Of a stretch of DNA of 64,000 nucleotides, positions 53,977-62,418 are shown in pieces. Source of the stretch: an uncultured Clostridia bacterium (GTDB lineage Bacteria > Bacillota > Clostridia > Oscillospirales > Acutalibacteraceae); assembly GCA_946484175.1 (NCBI GenBank), contig CAMLSX010000008.1, positions 1 to 64,000 on the forward strand. Reading direction: 5' to 3'. How positions within the stretch are numbered: position 1 is the stretch's first letter; every line of letters starts with the position of its first letter. The translations under genes and the position numbers were made by a program. The notes beneath the pieces were generated by a model. The model ran no database searches. It was not told where the DNA came from and saw nothing but the letters and a program-made list of their open reading frames with translations.

Positions 53977-54219
53977 ATGAATATAGACAAACAAAATTCA
54001 TTCTCTGTTACTGATGCAGAAAATAATTTCTCAAAAGTTTTGCAAACAGTCGATAGAACCGGCTCTGCCGTTATTTTTAAAAATAACCATCCACGCTATA
54101 TCGTGATTGAATTTAGCGAGTCAGAAGCAGAAACGATTGCTGCTGACGAAGAAATCTTTGCATTTTCCAAACAGCTGGAGGAAAAAAATCAAATTGCGTA
54201 TGAGGAGCTGGCAAAATGA
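53977..54219 (+). CDS. phd: Phd/YefM-family antitoxin
   Basis: An 80-residue protein starting at ATG 53977 behind GGGGG. The N-terminal half (FSVTDAENNFSKVLQTVDRTGSAVIFKNNHPRYIVIEF) matches the Phd/YefM DNA-binding fold and the acidic C-terminal tail is the toxin-neutralising part. It overlaps the toxin gene as ATGA. The palindrome over its promoter is the likely binding site of the antitoxin or the complex. Confidence 0.85.
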   Translation: MNIDKQNSFSVTDAENNFSKVLQTVDRTGSAVIFKNNHPRYIVIEFSESEAETIAADEEIFAFSKQLEEKNQIAYEELAK

Positions 54220-54593
54220 AACTTCTGACCAAACAACAGGTAATTTCACTGCATGAATCACTGGTAAAGGAATTCGGTGGAGGAAGCGGGATTCGAGAAG
54301 AAGGACTTCTGGAATCCGCACTTTTTGCCCCCATGCAGACTTTTGGCGGAGAAAAAATGTATCCATCCCTGCTCATGAAAGCAGCACAATTGGGGTTTGG
54401 ACTGATCTGCAATCACCCATTTGTAGACGGCAACAAACGAATTGGAGCCCATACCATGCTGGTATTTCTGGCAATTAACGGTGTCGAGCTGTGCTATCAG
54501 CAGACAGAACTGATTGATATTATTTTATCTGTTGCTTCAGGAAAAACCGATAATCACGGGCTTTTTGAGTGGATTTTGCAGCATCAGAAGTAA
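54216..54593 (+). CDS. doc: Doc-type toxin (Fic/Doc family)
   Basis: A 125-residue Fic-fold protein with the Doc active-site motif HPFVDGNKRIGAH at residues 67-79. Doc toxins phosphorylate elongation factor Tu and stop translation. The motif is HxFxDxNKR-like, the Doc variant rather than the AMPylating Fic form (HxFxxGNxR). It is translationally coupled to its antitoxin. Both genes look intact. Confidence 0.9.
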   Translation: MKLLTKQQVISLHESLVKEFGGGSGIREEGLLESALFAPMQTFGGEKMYPSLLMKAAQLGFGLICNHPFVDGNKRIGAHTMLVFLAINGVELCYQQTELIDIILSVASGKTDNHGLFEWILQHQK

Positions 54594-54692
54594 TCAAAGG
54601 ACAGCTCTTTATTTTTGAATAGCAATTTTAAATTCAAATACCCAGACAATCACAAAATGTTGGATAAAATAGATATCTATAAAAAGTATAAC

Positions 54693-55511
54693 CTAATGGC
54701 AGTGATTATATAAAAACACAATAATAATTATTATATTTTTAGTAAGTAATTCCTCTTTCTTTCTGTCGAATTCTTCATCAGTAATAACTCCAGCCTTTTG
54801 AAGATCCGATAATTTTGGGAGAGTTTCAAAAATATCGTTTGATTCTGTTTGGGAATCTTCAGCCTTTTTAGGAGTAAAGAATCCGAAGACATTTTCTGTC
54901 AACTTTTTTCCACCATCAAAAACTTGAGCCATAAAGTCTTTGTTTTCTGTTTTTTCAGGTATGTCATCGTTACTAATATTTTCGATTTCTTTCAAATCTT
55001 CTTCAAAGTCTTTTTCCGTATATCCAAAAGCCACACTATCCAACGTATTCTTCAAATTGTTAGCCATAGGCATCATAGATGCAAAATTCATTCCGCCTGA
55101 AAGCAGACCTCCAATTACTGGAATTACTTTAGAAACACCTTTTGCTACAGAAGATTTAGTTACCTTGACTCCAACTACTTTTGCGATTTTCTTAACAATG
55201 GGGTAGCAAAATGCTTTAGTTAAAGCTTTTTGAGGCAGCTTTTTCAAAGCAGTTTCTGCTATTCGGAAAGATAGCACACGAACTCCAGCTGCCGCACCAG
55301 ACACTCCAAACATCACACCGCAATATAATAAAAGTTCATTTCTGATTCTTTCATTATCAATTTGTCCATTCTGCCATAAATCCCCCCCACCATATAGATA
55401 AGATAATTCTTGAGCAAGTCTTAACGACATCCCGAAAAATTGAAGAACATCAGCTGGAACAGTGGCAGCCATAGCTAATCCACCGGGAATCCCCATAGCA
55501 AAAGAAGCCAA
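54693..55511 (-). CDS. EcsC-like/SHOCT protein, C-terminal part (frameshifted)
   Basis: The frame encodes FAMGIPGGLAMAATVPADVLQFFGMSLRLAQELSYLYG, the membrane-associated block of EcsC-like proteins, several further hydrophobic stretches, and a SHOCT-type end (LPKLSDLQKAGVITDEEFDRKKEELL). No ribosome site lies at the tracked TTG start. In the same frame the coding sense continues upstream as KKLDSLANNLIWVRTSQSS up to an A7 tract, where it meets the N-terminal ORF. The two are almost certainly one gene of about 350 codons. The run of isoleucines at the very end comes from AT-rich DNA. Confidence 0.65.
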   Translation of the reverse strand: MASFAMGIPGGLAMAATVPADVLQFFGMSLRLAQELSYLYGGGDLWQNGQIDNERIRNELLLYCGVMFGVSGAAAGVRVLSFRIAETALKKLPQKALTKAFCYPIVKKIAKVVGVKVTKSSVAKGVSKVIPVIGGLLSGGMNFASMMPMANNLKNTLDSVAFGYTEKDFEEDLKEIENISNDDIPEKTENKDFMAQVFDGGKKLTENVFGFFTPKKAEDSQTESNDIFETLPKLSDLQKAGVITDEEFDRKKEELLTKNIIIIIVFLYNHCH

Positions 55512-55528
55512 TGAGGATTGGCTAGTCC

Positions 55529-55756
55529 TTACCCAAATAAGATTATTAGCAAGGGAATCCAGTTTTTTTGTGTAACATTAGCTTGAACAGGACCTAAATC
55601 AAAAATTTCCTTCATATCCACGTCTTCATGAGAAAAAATTTCAGACAAAAAAGCTTTTCGATCTACTTTTACGCCTGGAATTTGTACTGCGGAAGTAATA
55701 ATATTTTCTAAAACAAGCCCATTTTCTTCAGTTTCCGCCAGATGCTCTTTATCCAT
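55529..55756 (-). CDS. EcsC-like/SHOCT protein, N-terminal part (frameshifted)
   Basis: Seventy-five codons from ATG 55756, with AAGAGG as its site, encode an acidic N-terminus (DVDMKEIFDLGPVQANVTQ). After the tract CAA AAA AAC the frame runs into a stop within about 13 codons. One base back, the sense continues into the C-terminal ORF. It is therefore the start of the same gene, split by a one-base change or by ribosomal slippage. Confidence 0.65.
   Translation of the reverse strand: MDKEHLAETEENGLVLENIITSAVQIPGVKVDRKAFLSEIFSHEDVDMKEIFDLGPVQANVTQKNWIPLLIILFG
55563..55569 (-). other. A7 tract at frameshift, A-AAA-AAC slippery form
   Basis: In the N-terminal frame the minus strand reads CAA AAA AAC TGG, which is the canonical -1 slippery heptamer. 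A -1 step at this point gives CTG GAT TCC and enters the frame of the downstream ORF. Confidence 0.7.
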
Positions 55757-56198
55757 CTTTATCTACCTCTTTTTATCATTTATATAATTTTCTACATTCA
55801 AACCACTATTTATATTTTAGTACAATTTGAATATAACGTAAAGAGTAATCTATAAATAAAAAGTGCCCCGAACGCGACCTGCGCGTCGAGGCACTCGACC
55901 TGGGAAGAGTTTATAAATTAGATGTCCATATAGACGCGAAGATCAGGTAAATGTTGTGTAGACTACTACCTGTCTTTCTTTGCTAAATGGATAAAAGAGA
56001 AAAGAAAAATCTCAGAGAACAACTGGATATACGATATGGATTTTGCGGGTCCATATGATGAATCCGCAAAATCTGCTGTGCGACCTCATGGCTACGCTGC
56101 ATAAGGCAGCCGGGACCGACAAAAAAGATCCCCAGCTCTTTGACATGGATAATTCCATATACTACGCATCCGATTCAAAATGCAGCTTTGTTGATGAA
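55757..56198. other. Intergenic region without recognisable gene
   Basis: These 442 bases are AT-rich on the left. They hold the terminator listed separately and an inverted repeat GATTTTGCGG/CCGCAAAATC at about 56039-56073. Short ORFs on both strands have no ribosome site or family match. This may be a junction left by an insertion. Confidence 0.55.
55854..55895 (-). terminator. Intrinsic terminator of the redox cluster
   Basis: GTGCCTCGACGCGC and GCGTTCGGGGCAC pair with a short loop and are followed by TTTTTAT on the minus strand. It lies beyond the last gene of the cluster and is the likely end of that transcript. Confidence 0.75.
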
Positions 56199-56993
56199 TC
56201 AAAGAGGCAGGTTTCCAAATTCCTTCCAGACCTCGGGCAGAATGGCTGCCAGATTGCTGAACTCCTTGATATTATGGGCAAAGAGTCCCTTGGGAACAAA
56301 ATCGGGAAGCCGGAACCCCTCTGGGAAAATCTTCTGATATTTACCGTCTGCCAGTCCAAAGCCAATCCAGAACCGGGAGGTAAAGAGTACACCGTCCCGA
56401 TAGGGCACCCACTTATGAGTCATCGCAGCAGGACATCCGCCTTCACCAATGGCACACACCATGGACTGACAGGCATCGGTTCCCACGATGGCCGGGTCAT
56501 AACCCAAATCTGCCGGACTCTTAAAACACAGCTTGAGAAAATCCGGGCCGGGGCCTACATCCTCCATGATGTAATGATTCACACCCCAAGTTTTCTGGTT
56601 CATGGGAACCGCCGGATCACACACATAATCCGCACGGTCAGCACGGGCAAAATAATGATCCTCCGGGTCCCAGATCTTATAGCGAAGATCAGAACCAACA
56701 CTGTGCCACGGAAACCACCAGTCCAGCATTTCCCCGGTAACACCGGGCATATAAGTCTGGTTGCACACAAAGCCGGTGCCGTCCTGCGCAATTCCATAAC
56801 CAATCTGGCAGTATTCCCCGTCTTTTCCGCTCAAAAACAGGTTCCGCTCTTCAAAGGGAACAGCGGGAATCTCCGACGGGCCGTTTTCCAGAATGGCCAG
56901 CTTTTCAGCCGGAATGGGAGCCAGCGGCTGCTCAAAAAATCGATAATAAGGAAGAGCTTTTTCTTCCTGGCTTACGCCTACTTTTTTGGCCAT
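56199..56993 (-). CDS. Phloretin/DAPG hydrolase-like protein
   Basis: The 264-residue protein matches the PhlG/phloretin hydrolase family (PF18089). It has DWWFPWH with His97, NHYIMED with Glu144, and AHNIKE with His240 and Glu244. These fit the His, Glu, His, Glu zinc ligands of PhlG, including the exact HxxxE pair. Family members cut a carbon-carbon bond next to a phenolic ring: phloretin to phloroglucinol and a phenylpropionate, or diacetylphloroglucinol to its mono form. The start is ATG 56993. It is the last gene of the redox cluster, 16 bases after the DUF1097 gene. Substrate here is unknown. Confidence 0.75.
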   Translation of the reverse strand: MAKKVGVSQEEKALPYYRFFEQPLAPIPAEKLAILENGPSEIPAVPFEERNLFLSGKDGEYCQIGYGIAQDGTGFVCNQTYMPGVTGEMLDWWFPWHSVGSDLRYKIWDPEDHYFARADRADYVCDPAVPMNQKTWGVNHYIMEDVGPGPDFLKLCFKSPADLGYDPAIVGTDACQSMVCAIGEGGCPAAMTHKWVPYRDGVLFTSRFWIGFGLADGKYQKIFPEGFRLPDFVPKGLFAHNIKEFSNLAAILPEVWKEFGNLPL

Positions 56994-57009
56994 TACACAC
57001 ACCTCTTCT

Positions 57010-57522
57010 TTATGGTTTCTGACGCTTGGCCAGAAAAGCCAGCATCCGATTCCGCACAATATTCAAAAACACGCCTACATACCACACACCCACCAGCATA
57101 GCAGCGGCAATTTGCAAAGGCAGCGTTCCAACTGCGGAAAATCCTCCCGGCGCCATAATGGTCAGGCCAATGGCCCATCCGCACAGCCATGCCGGGCAGA
57201 AAATCCATTTGGGCGCCAAAGAGGAGAAAATCACCGCCAGGCCACCCATTACAAACAGCGTTCCAAACAGCTCTGCATCCGGGTTCCACGGCATGATATC
57301 CATCATCCAAACGGCCAGCCATGCCCAGAAATCTCCCAGCAGGAAGCCGATGGAAATCTTGACTGCATCCGCTGCCTTGTCACCATTGGCTGCGCACAAT
57401 CCGGCACAAATCAATGCGACTGCGCCAGTGGTTACATTCAAGTAGGGCGCCGCCACCGCCCAGATGGGCGGCAGCAGTGCGATACAAAGTGCCAGCGTCA
57501 GAGTTTCCGCTTTTTTCGTCAT
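57010..57522 (-). CDS. DUF1097-like membrane protein
   Basis: A 170-residue protein with five or six hydrophobic segments and the Gly/Ala-rich, Trp-rich pattern of DUF1097 (GDFWAWLAVWMMDIMPWNPDAELFGTLFVMGGLAVIFSSLAPKWIFCPAWLCGWAIGLTIM). AAGGTG favours ATG 57522 over the upstream tracked start, which lies inside the previous gene. It may move the substrate or product of the cluster across the membrane; that is a guess from position only. Confidence 0.7.
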   Translation of the reverse strand: MTKKAETLTLALCIALLPPIWAVAAPYLNVTTGAVALICAGLCAANGDKAADAVKISIGFLLGDFWAWLAVWMMDIMPWNPDAELFGTLFVMGGLAVIFSSLAPKWIFCPAWLCGWAIGLTIMAPGGFSAVGTLPLQIAAAMLVGVWYVGVFLNIVRNRMLAFLAKRQKP

Positions 57523-57532
57523 CCTCATCACC

Positions 57533-60271
57533 TTACTGGCAGTCGGCAATATACTGGGCGATGCTCTCGCCGGCCATACGTCCGGTATTCACGGCAAAGC
57601 CCATGGAGTTTCCGGGCAGGGTGAAGTTGTAGCTGTCGCCGTAAATGGTGTTGGCGTCGGAACCGGCACTGTAAAGGCCTTCAATAGGCATCAGGTTCTT
57701 GTCCAGTACCTCGCAGTATTTATTGATACGGACACCGCCCACAGTGCCGTAAGCGCCCAGATAATATTTACCCACCAGATACTTACCCTTGCCGGTAATG
57801 GGGTGCAGGTACTTCTGGGGCTTGTGGAACTTGCTGTCCACGCCGCAGCGGCACATGGCGTTGTATTCGTCAATGGTGTCCTGAAGCTTTTCGGGGTCAA
57901 TGCCCAGTTTTCCGGCCAGCTCTTCCACAGTTTCTGCTTCAAAGTAGGCCTCATAGCCCTGCTCCACAGCCAGTGCAGCCTGTCCGTCAAAGGCCAGGAA
58001 GGCTTCAGCGGGATGAACGATATCCACGATGTCCGGGCCGTTCTTCTTATACTCTTTCAGGATGCCCTCGTCCATAATGCAGTAAGCATAGTTGCCGGGC
58101 TGTAAGGCAATGGCGTTACCGGCGTAGGTGGTATTGCCCAGATCGCCCTCGTTCATAAAGCGGTCGCCCAGCTGGTTGATAAGCAGGTTGGGCTGACGGA
58201 GCACGGCATCCAGCAGGAACCAGTTCAGGTTGTCGGGCAGCTGGTAAATGGCCTCGATGTTTGCGCCAAACTTAGCAGCGCCCACTTCCCACATCATGTT
58301 CAGACCGTCGCCGGTAATGCCGGGAATCCGGAAGGGGAAGTAGTCCTTGCCAATATGCAGGCCAAATTCTTTCTCAATCATTTCGGGGTTGTTGCCGAAA
58401 CCGCCGGTAGCTACAACCACGGCCTTACCGCGGACCTCAATACCGTTGCCGTCCTTATCCACAGCCACTGCGCCACAAACCTTGCCGCTCTCGGTAATCA
58501 GAGAAGTAGCGGCGGTTTCCAGCAGGATTTCACTGCCCAGTTCCTTGGCGCGCTGGGTCATGGCCTTCACCATGGCGCTGGCTGCACGAGGACCAATGAC
58601 GCCGTTTTCCGGCTTGACAATGTGCCAGGTAGCTTCGGATTCCTTGAAGTACCGGAAAGCACCGGCAAACTCCACGCCCATTTCCTCCAGCCATTCAATG
58701 GTATCGGCGCTCTTGTGGAAGTAGGTCTGCACCACGTCTTCATCCACATGATAATGGGTGTATTCCATGTGCATCTGGATGGCCTTGTCTACGCTCAGGT
58801 TGTTAAAGTTTGCCTTCTGAATCTTGGTGTCAATTCCCAGCGGGCCCATTCCCATATTGGCGGCGCCGCCGGTAGCGCTGGATTTTTCCAAAATTACGGA
58901 TTTCAGGCCATGCTCGCCAACGGTAATGGCAGCAGCCAGACCGGCAGGGCCGCCAGCCACAACAACGACATCAGTCTCGATGGTTTTCATAATCTTCACC
59001 TCAATATGTTTGGGCTGTTCCGTGGGAGCAGCCGTTTGTTTTTCTTCTACAGGAGCTGATTTTAACGGCTGAGCAAATACCCGCTTGCGTTTTATGGAGC
59101 GGTGGGTAGTTTCCTCTCCGATCACTTCTGCGGCAATCTTTGCACCCTTTACCGGAACGGGAGCGGAAGGGAGCTTGGGCAGACGGCCGGGAACGCACTT
59201 CACCGCGTCATGGGTACAGACTTCCAGACATTTTCCGCAGCGGGTGCAGTCAAAGGTATCAATGACAGATACCAGCTCTTTGCCGCCATCAATACACTTG
59301 GCGGGACAAACGGCAATACAGTCTCCGCAGCCGGTGCAGCGCTGGGGATCCACATAGAACTGGCTGAGAGCCAGACAGGCGTTAGCAGCGCACTCCTTAC
59401 GGCGGACATGGGCCATGGTTTCCCCTTCAAAGGCACTCATGGCAGAAAGAGCAGGCAAACCGGCTTCTTCGCCCAAGGTGCAATTACAGGAAACGGTCAT
59501 GGCTTCCCCGATTTCTTTTGCCAACTCCAAATCGGCGGGTTTTGCCCGGCCATTGGAGATATTCTCAAAAATTTCTGCCAGCTGGTACAAGCCTTCTCGG
59601 CAGAAAGTGCATTTGCCGCAGCTCTTTTGCCGCAGGGACAGGATTTCTCTTTTGGCGCCATCCACCGGGCAATCCTTTTCGGTCAGGCGGCGAATCACAC
59701 CGGAGCGGCTGTGAAGCTGTTCCAGGGACAGGCCTTCCAGCTCCTGAGCAGAATAGAAACGGTGGTCGATTAGAATTCCCTTGCACTCCCCTGCCAGCTC
59801 TTTCACCAAACGGGAAGGTTCTTCCTCCGTGGGGGTTTCGCCGTCCAAGGCAACCAACAGGCCGGGAGTATTCCCCATAAGCCGGTCAGCCATAGCGGCC
59901 AGTTCATCCAGACAGAATATCCGGTCATTTTTGTGGAGCATCTTATTTACCAATGCCGCCCGGGTAATGGTCAGGGGAAGCTCTACGATCCCCGCACTGG
60001 CTTCCAGCTCCTGCTGGTTGACCTCACAGTTGACCACCAGCTCGGCGCGTTCCGCTCCGGTGAGCAGGGCTGCAATCTTCAAACCGGCAATCACACCGGC
60101 AGGATTTGCGTGAAGCAGGATATTTTTCATACCCTCCGTGTCGGCATTGTACAGAGCGCCCACCACAGCGCCCGTTAGCGGCTCCATGGAGCCGAAAACC
60201 GCTTCCAATTCTTCTCTGGAGCAGCGGCGCAGCCGATTCAGTGCGTCGGTATTGTTCTGTAACAGACTCAT
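57533..60271 (-). CDS. NuoF-ferredoxin-flavoprotein reductase fusion
   Basis: A 912-residue fusion. Residues 1-200 look like a decayed NuoF/HydB NADH-binding part (NPAGVIAGLKIAALLTGAERAEL). Residues 215-265 hold the NuoF iron-sulfur motif CGKCTFCREG with a later Cys, and 312-356 two ferredoxin motifs (CTGCGDCIAVCP, CTRCGKCLEVC). From about 430 a fumarate-reductase-type flavoprotein begins (DVVVVAGGPAGLAAA), with NQLGDRFMNEG and GLYSAGSDANTIYG. The dicarboxylate-binding His (HxTMGG) and Arg (GANRLGGN) of fumarate reductases are replaced by AYGTVGG and FTLPGNS. It overlaps the upstream gene as ATGA, so the two are coupled. Substrate unknown. Confidence 0.85.
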   Translation of the reverse strand: MSLLQNNTDALNRLRRCSREELEAVFGSMEPLTGAVVGALYNADTEGMKNILLHANPAGVIAGLKIAALLTGAERAELVVNCEVNQQELEASAGIVELPLTITRAALVNKMLHKNDRIFCLDELAAMADRLMGNTPGLLVALDGETPTEEEPSRLVKELAGECKGILIDHRFYSAQELEGLSLEQLHSRSGVIRRLTEKDCPVDGAKREILSLRQKSCGKCTFCREGLYQLAEIFENISNGRAKPADLELAKEIGEAMTVSCNCTLGEEAGLPALSAMSAFEGETMAHVRRKECAANACLALSQFYVDPQRCTGCGDCIAVCPAKCIDGGKELVSVIDTFDCTRCGKCLEVCTHDAVKCVPGRLPKLPSAPVPVKGAKIAAEVIGEETTHRSIKRKRVFAQPLKSAPVEEKQTAAPTEQPKHIEVKIMKTIETDVVVVAGGPAGLAAAITVGEHGLKSVILEKSSATGGAANMGMGPLGIDTKIQKANFNNLSVDKAIQMHMEYTHYHVDEDVVQTYFHKSADTIEWLEEMGVEFAGAFRYFKESEATWHIVKPENGVIGPRAASAMVKAMTQRAKELGSEILLETAATSLITESGKVCGAVAVDKDGNGIEVRGKAVVVATGGFGNNPEMIEKEFGLHIGKDYFPFRIPGITGDGLNMMWEVGAAKFGANIEAIYQLPDNLNWFLLDAVLRQPNLLINQLGDRFMNEGDLGNTTYAGNAIALQPGNYAYCIMDEGILKEYKKNGPDIVDIVHPAEAFLAFDGQAALAVEQGYEAYFEAETVEELAGKLGIDPEKLQDTIDEYNAMCRCGVDSKFHKPQKYLHPITGKGKYLVGKYYLGAYGTVGGVRINKYCEVLDKNLMPIEGLYSAGSDANTIYGDSYNFTLPGNSMGFAVNTGRMAGESIAQYIADCQ

Positions 60272-62391
60272 TTTGCCGCCTCCTTTTCATCCTCCATATA
60301 ATCGCTCCAAATCCGATGCCCGGTAATCTGGAACCGCAGATCACATTGCAGGCAGCGGGAGGCTTCCTGACAAATCTCGTTGTCGGAAATACCGGCGCTC
60401 ACCTGACAGAAATCGCCGCAGCGGTCTCCGGCACAGCGGACGCACTCTTCTTTCCGCTCCAAGTCGCCAAAGCCCTCTACTTTTCCAATAAAGGAATCGG
60501 GGATTTCCACCGGAGCCAACACTTCGCTGATGTCTCCGTCACCGCCCAAAGCCCGGTCAATCTCACTGGCAGCAGCACGTCCGGCTGCCACGGCCTCAAT
60601 GACGGTATGGGTTCCGTACACGGCGTCGCCGCAGGCATAAATACCTTCCACACTGGTTTTCAGGCTGCCCGGCTGTACGGCAATGGAATTGCCCCGGCCC
60701 AGTTCCAGCCCAGATTCTGGGGTAATATCGGTACGCTGTCCCACCGCAAAAATGACAGTATCGGCAGCAATGGTATGTTCGGAATTTTCTTCTTTTTCAA
60801 TGATAGCACGACGGTTCTCATCAAAGGTAAAGGACTTGACATTGCAGAACCGTACACCCTCCACCTTGCCGTCGCCCACAATGGCCTCAAAGGTGTGGGC
60901 GGGATGGATGTGGATGCCCTCTTCCTGAGCCTGCTGGATTTCTTCCTCGTCGGCCAGCATTTTCTCCCGGGCTTCCAGACAGGCCAGATGGATTTCCTCT
61001 GCACCCAAACGGCGTGCTGTACGAGCACAGTCAAAGGCCACATTACCGCCGCCCAGCACGATGACACGCTTTCCCATTCCGGTAGGAGCACCCATGGAAG
61101 CATTCCGCAGGAAATCGGTGTTTACCAGCACCCCCGGCAGGTCGTTGCCCTCCATGGCAAGACGCACACCCTTATGGGTTCCCAGTGCCAGCAGCACCGC
61201 GTCATACTCTTTGGCAAGAGCGGTAAAGTCGCTGACCCGGCAATTGGTCTCCACAGTTACGCCGGCATCGCTGAGGTAGGCGGCTTCCCTGGCCACTACC
61301 TCACGGGGCAGACGATAGGCCGGGATACCATAGGACATCTGTCCGCCCAAGGTGGGATAGGCTTCCTTCAAAACGGTTTCATGACCCTGTTTCGCCAGAT
61401 AATAGGCGGCTGTCATACCGGCCGGGCCGCCGCCCACCACGCATACCCGCTTTCCGGTGGCGGGAAGGTGCTTGCTGTTCTTCTTCCAAAGCTCGTTGTC
61501 CGCGTGCTCGGCGGCATAGCGCTTGATGTTGCGAATGGAAACCGGATCGTTGACATCTCCACGGCGGCATTTGCTCTCGCAGGGATGGGCGCACACCCGA
61601 CCCAGACATTCCGGGAAGGGCAGCCGCTCATGCACCACGGCCAGCGCCTCACTGAACTTGCCCTCTTTGACAAAGCGCACATATCGCGGCACATCGGTGC
61701 GGGCCGGACAGGTGGCCTGACAGGGAATCAGGGTATCCTTTTTCTCGATGGGAGTGAACTCTGCCACATCCCGGATGGTGCCGGTGGGACATACCTCGGC
61801 GCAGGCACCGCAGAAGCGGCAGTTGGCGTCTTTCAGAAGCTTGTCATGGAGTGTTCCCACATAGGTTTCCAGCTCTTTTTTGTTGTACTGCAAAGCCCCT
61901 ACGCCCCGCAGATCGTTACAGGCTCGGACACACCGGCCGCACAACACACAGCGGTTCATATCGTGGATCAGCAGGGGATTCTGCTTGTTCTGGGGGAAAC
62001 CTTTGACCCGGGTATTCATCCGGGTGGCGGAAACGCCCATGTACTGAATCAAAGTTTGCAATTCGCAGCGGCCGTATTTGGGACAGGTGGAGCAGTCCTC
62101 GGGATGGGCTGCCAGCAGCAGCTCCATGGCCAACTTGCGCAGCGGGGCGATCTTCTCACTGTTGGTGGTGATTTTCATGCCCTCTTTTGCCTGCAATTTG
62201 CAGGAGGGATACACGCCCTCCATGCCCTCTACTTCCACAATGCACAGACGGCAGGAGCCAATATCCGGCAGGTCGGGGTGATGGCACAGATGGGGAATAT
62301 AAATCCCGTTCTGCAAAGCGGCTTCCAGAAGGTTTGTCCCCTCTTCCACCTGAAGCCGTTTGCTGTCAATTTCGATGGTAACGTTCATCAT
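60268..62391 (-). CDS. NuoG/GltD-type iron-sulfur NAD(P)H oxidoreductase
   Basis: The 707-residue protein begins with a [2Fe-2S] plant-type ferredoxin domain (HLCHHPDLPDIGSCRLC...C, about 36-64), followed by a NuoG-like cysteine cluster (HPEDCSTCPKYGRCELQ) and two [4Fe-4S] motifs (CVLCGRCVRAC, CRFCGACAEVCP). From about 220 it is a GltD-like FAD/NAD(P) module (CVVGGGPAGMTAAYYLAKQGHETV, VIVLGGGNVAFDCARTARRLGAEE, YACGDAVYG) with a Cys-rich end. It can take electrons from NAD(P)H and pass them along its clusters to the coupled flavoprotein. AAGGAG precedes the ATG. Confidence 0.88.
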   Translation of the reverse strand: MMNVTIEIDSKRLQVEEGTNLLEAALQNGIYIPHLCHHPDLPDIGSCRLCIVEVEGMEGVYPSCKLQAKEGMKITTNSEKIAPLRKLAMELLLAAHPEDCSTCPKYGRCELQTLIQYMGVSATRMNTRVKGFPQNKQNPLLIHDMNRCVLCGRCVRACNDLRGVGALQYNKKELETYVGTLHDKLLKDANCRFCGACAEVCPTGTIRDVAEFTPIEKKDTLIPCQATCPARTDVPRYVRFVKEGKFSEALAVVHERLPFPECLGRVCAHPCESKCRRGDVNDPVSIRNIKRYAAEHADNELWKKNSKHLPATGKRVCVVGGGPAGMTAAYYLAKQGHETVLKEAYPTLGGQMSYGIPAYRLPREVVAREAAYLSDAGVTVETNCRVSDFTALAKEYDAVLLALGTHKGVRLAMEGNDLPGVLVNTDFLRNASMGAPTGMGKRVIVLGGGNVAFDCARTARRLGAEEIHLACLEAREKMLADEEEIQQAQEEGIHIHPAHTFEAIVGDGKVEGVRFCNVKSFTFDENRRAIIEKEENSEHTIAADTVIFAVGQRTDITPESGLELGRGNSIAVQPGSLKTSVEGIYACGDAVYGTHTVIEAVAAGRAAASEIDRALGGDGDISEVLAPVEIPDSFIGKVEGFGDLERKEECVRCAGDRCGDFCQVSAGISDNEICQEASRCLQCDLRFQITGHRIWSDYMEDEKEAAK

Positions 62392-62418
62392 CGCTTCTCC
62401 TTTCTAATGGGTAAAGGC

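Noticed and set aside
56043-57101. 352-codon plus-strand ORF
   Set aside because: Antisense to the phloretin-hydrolase-like gene, which keeps all four presumed metal ligands.
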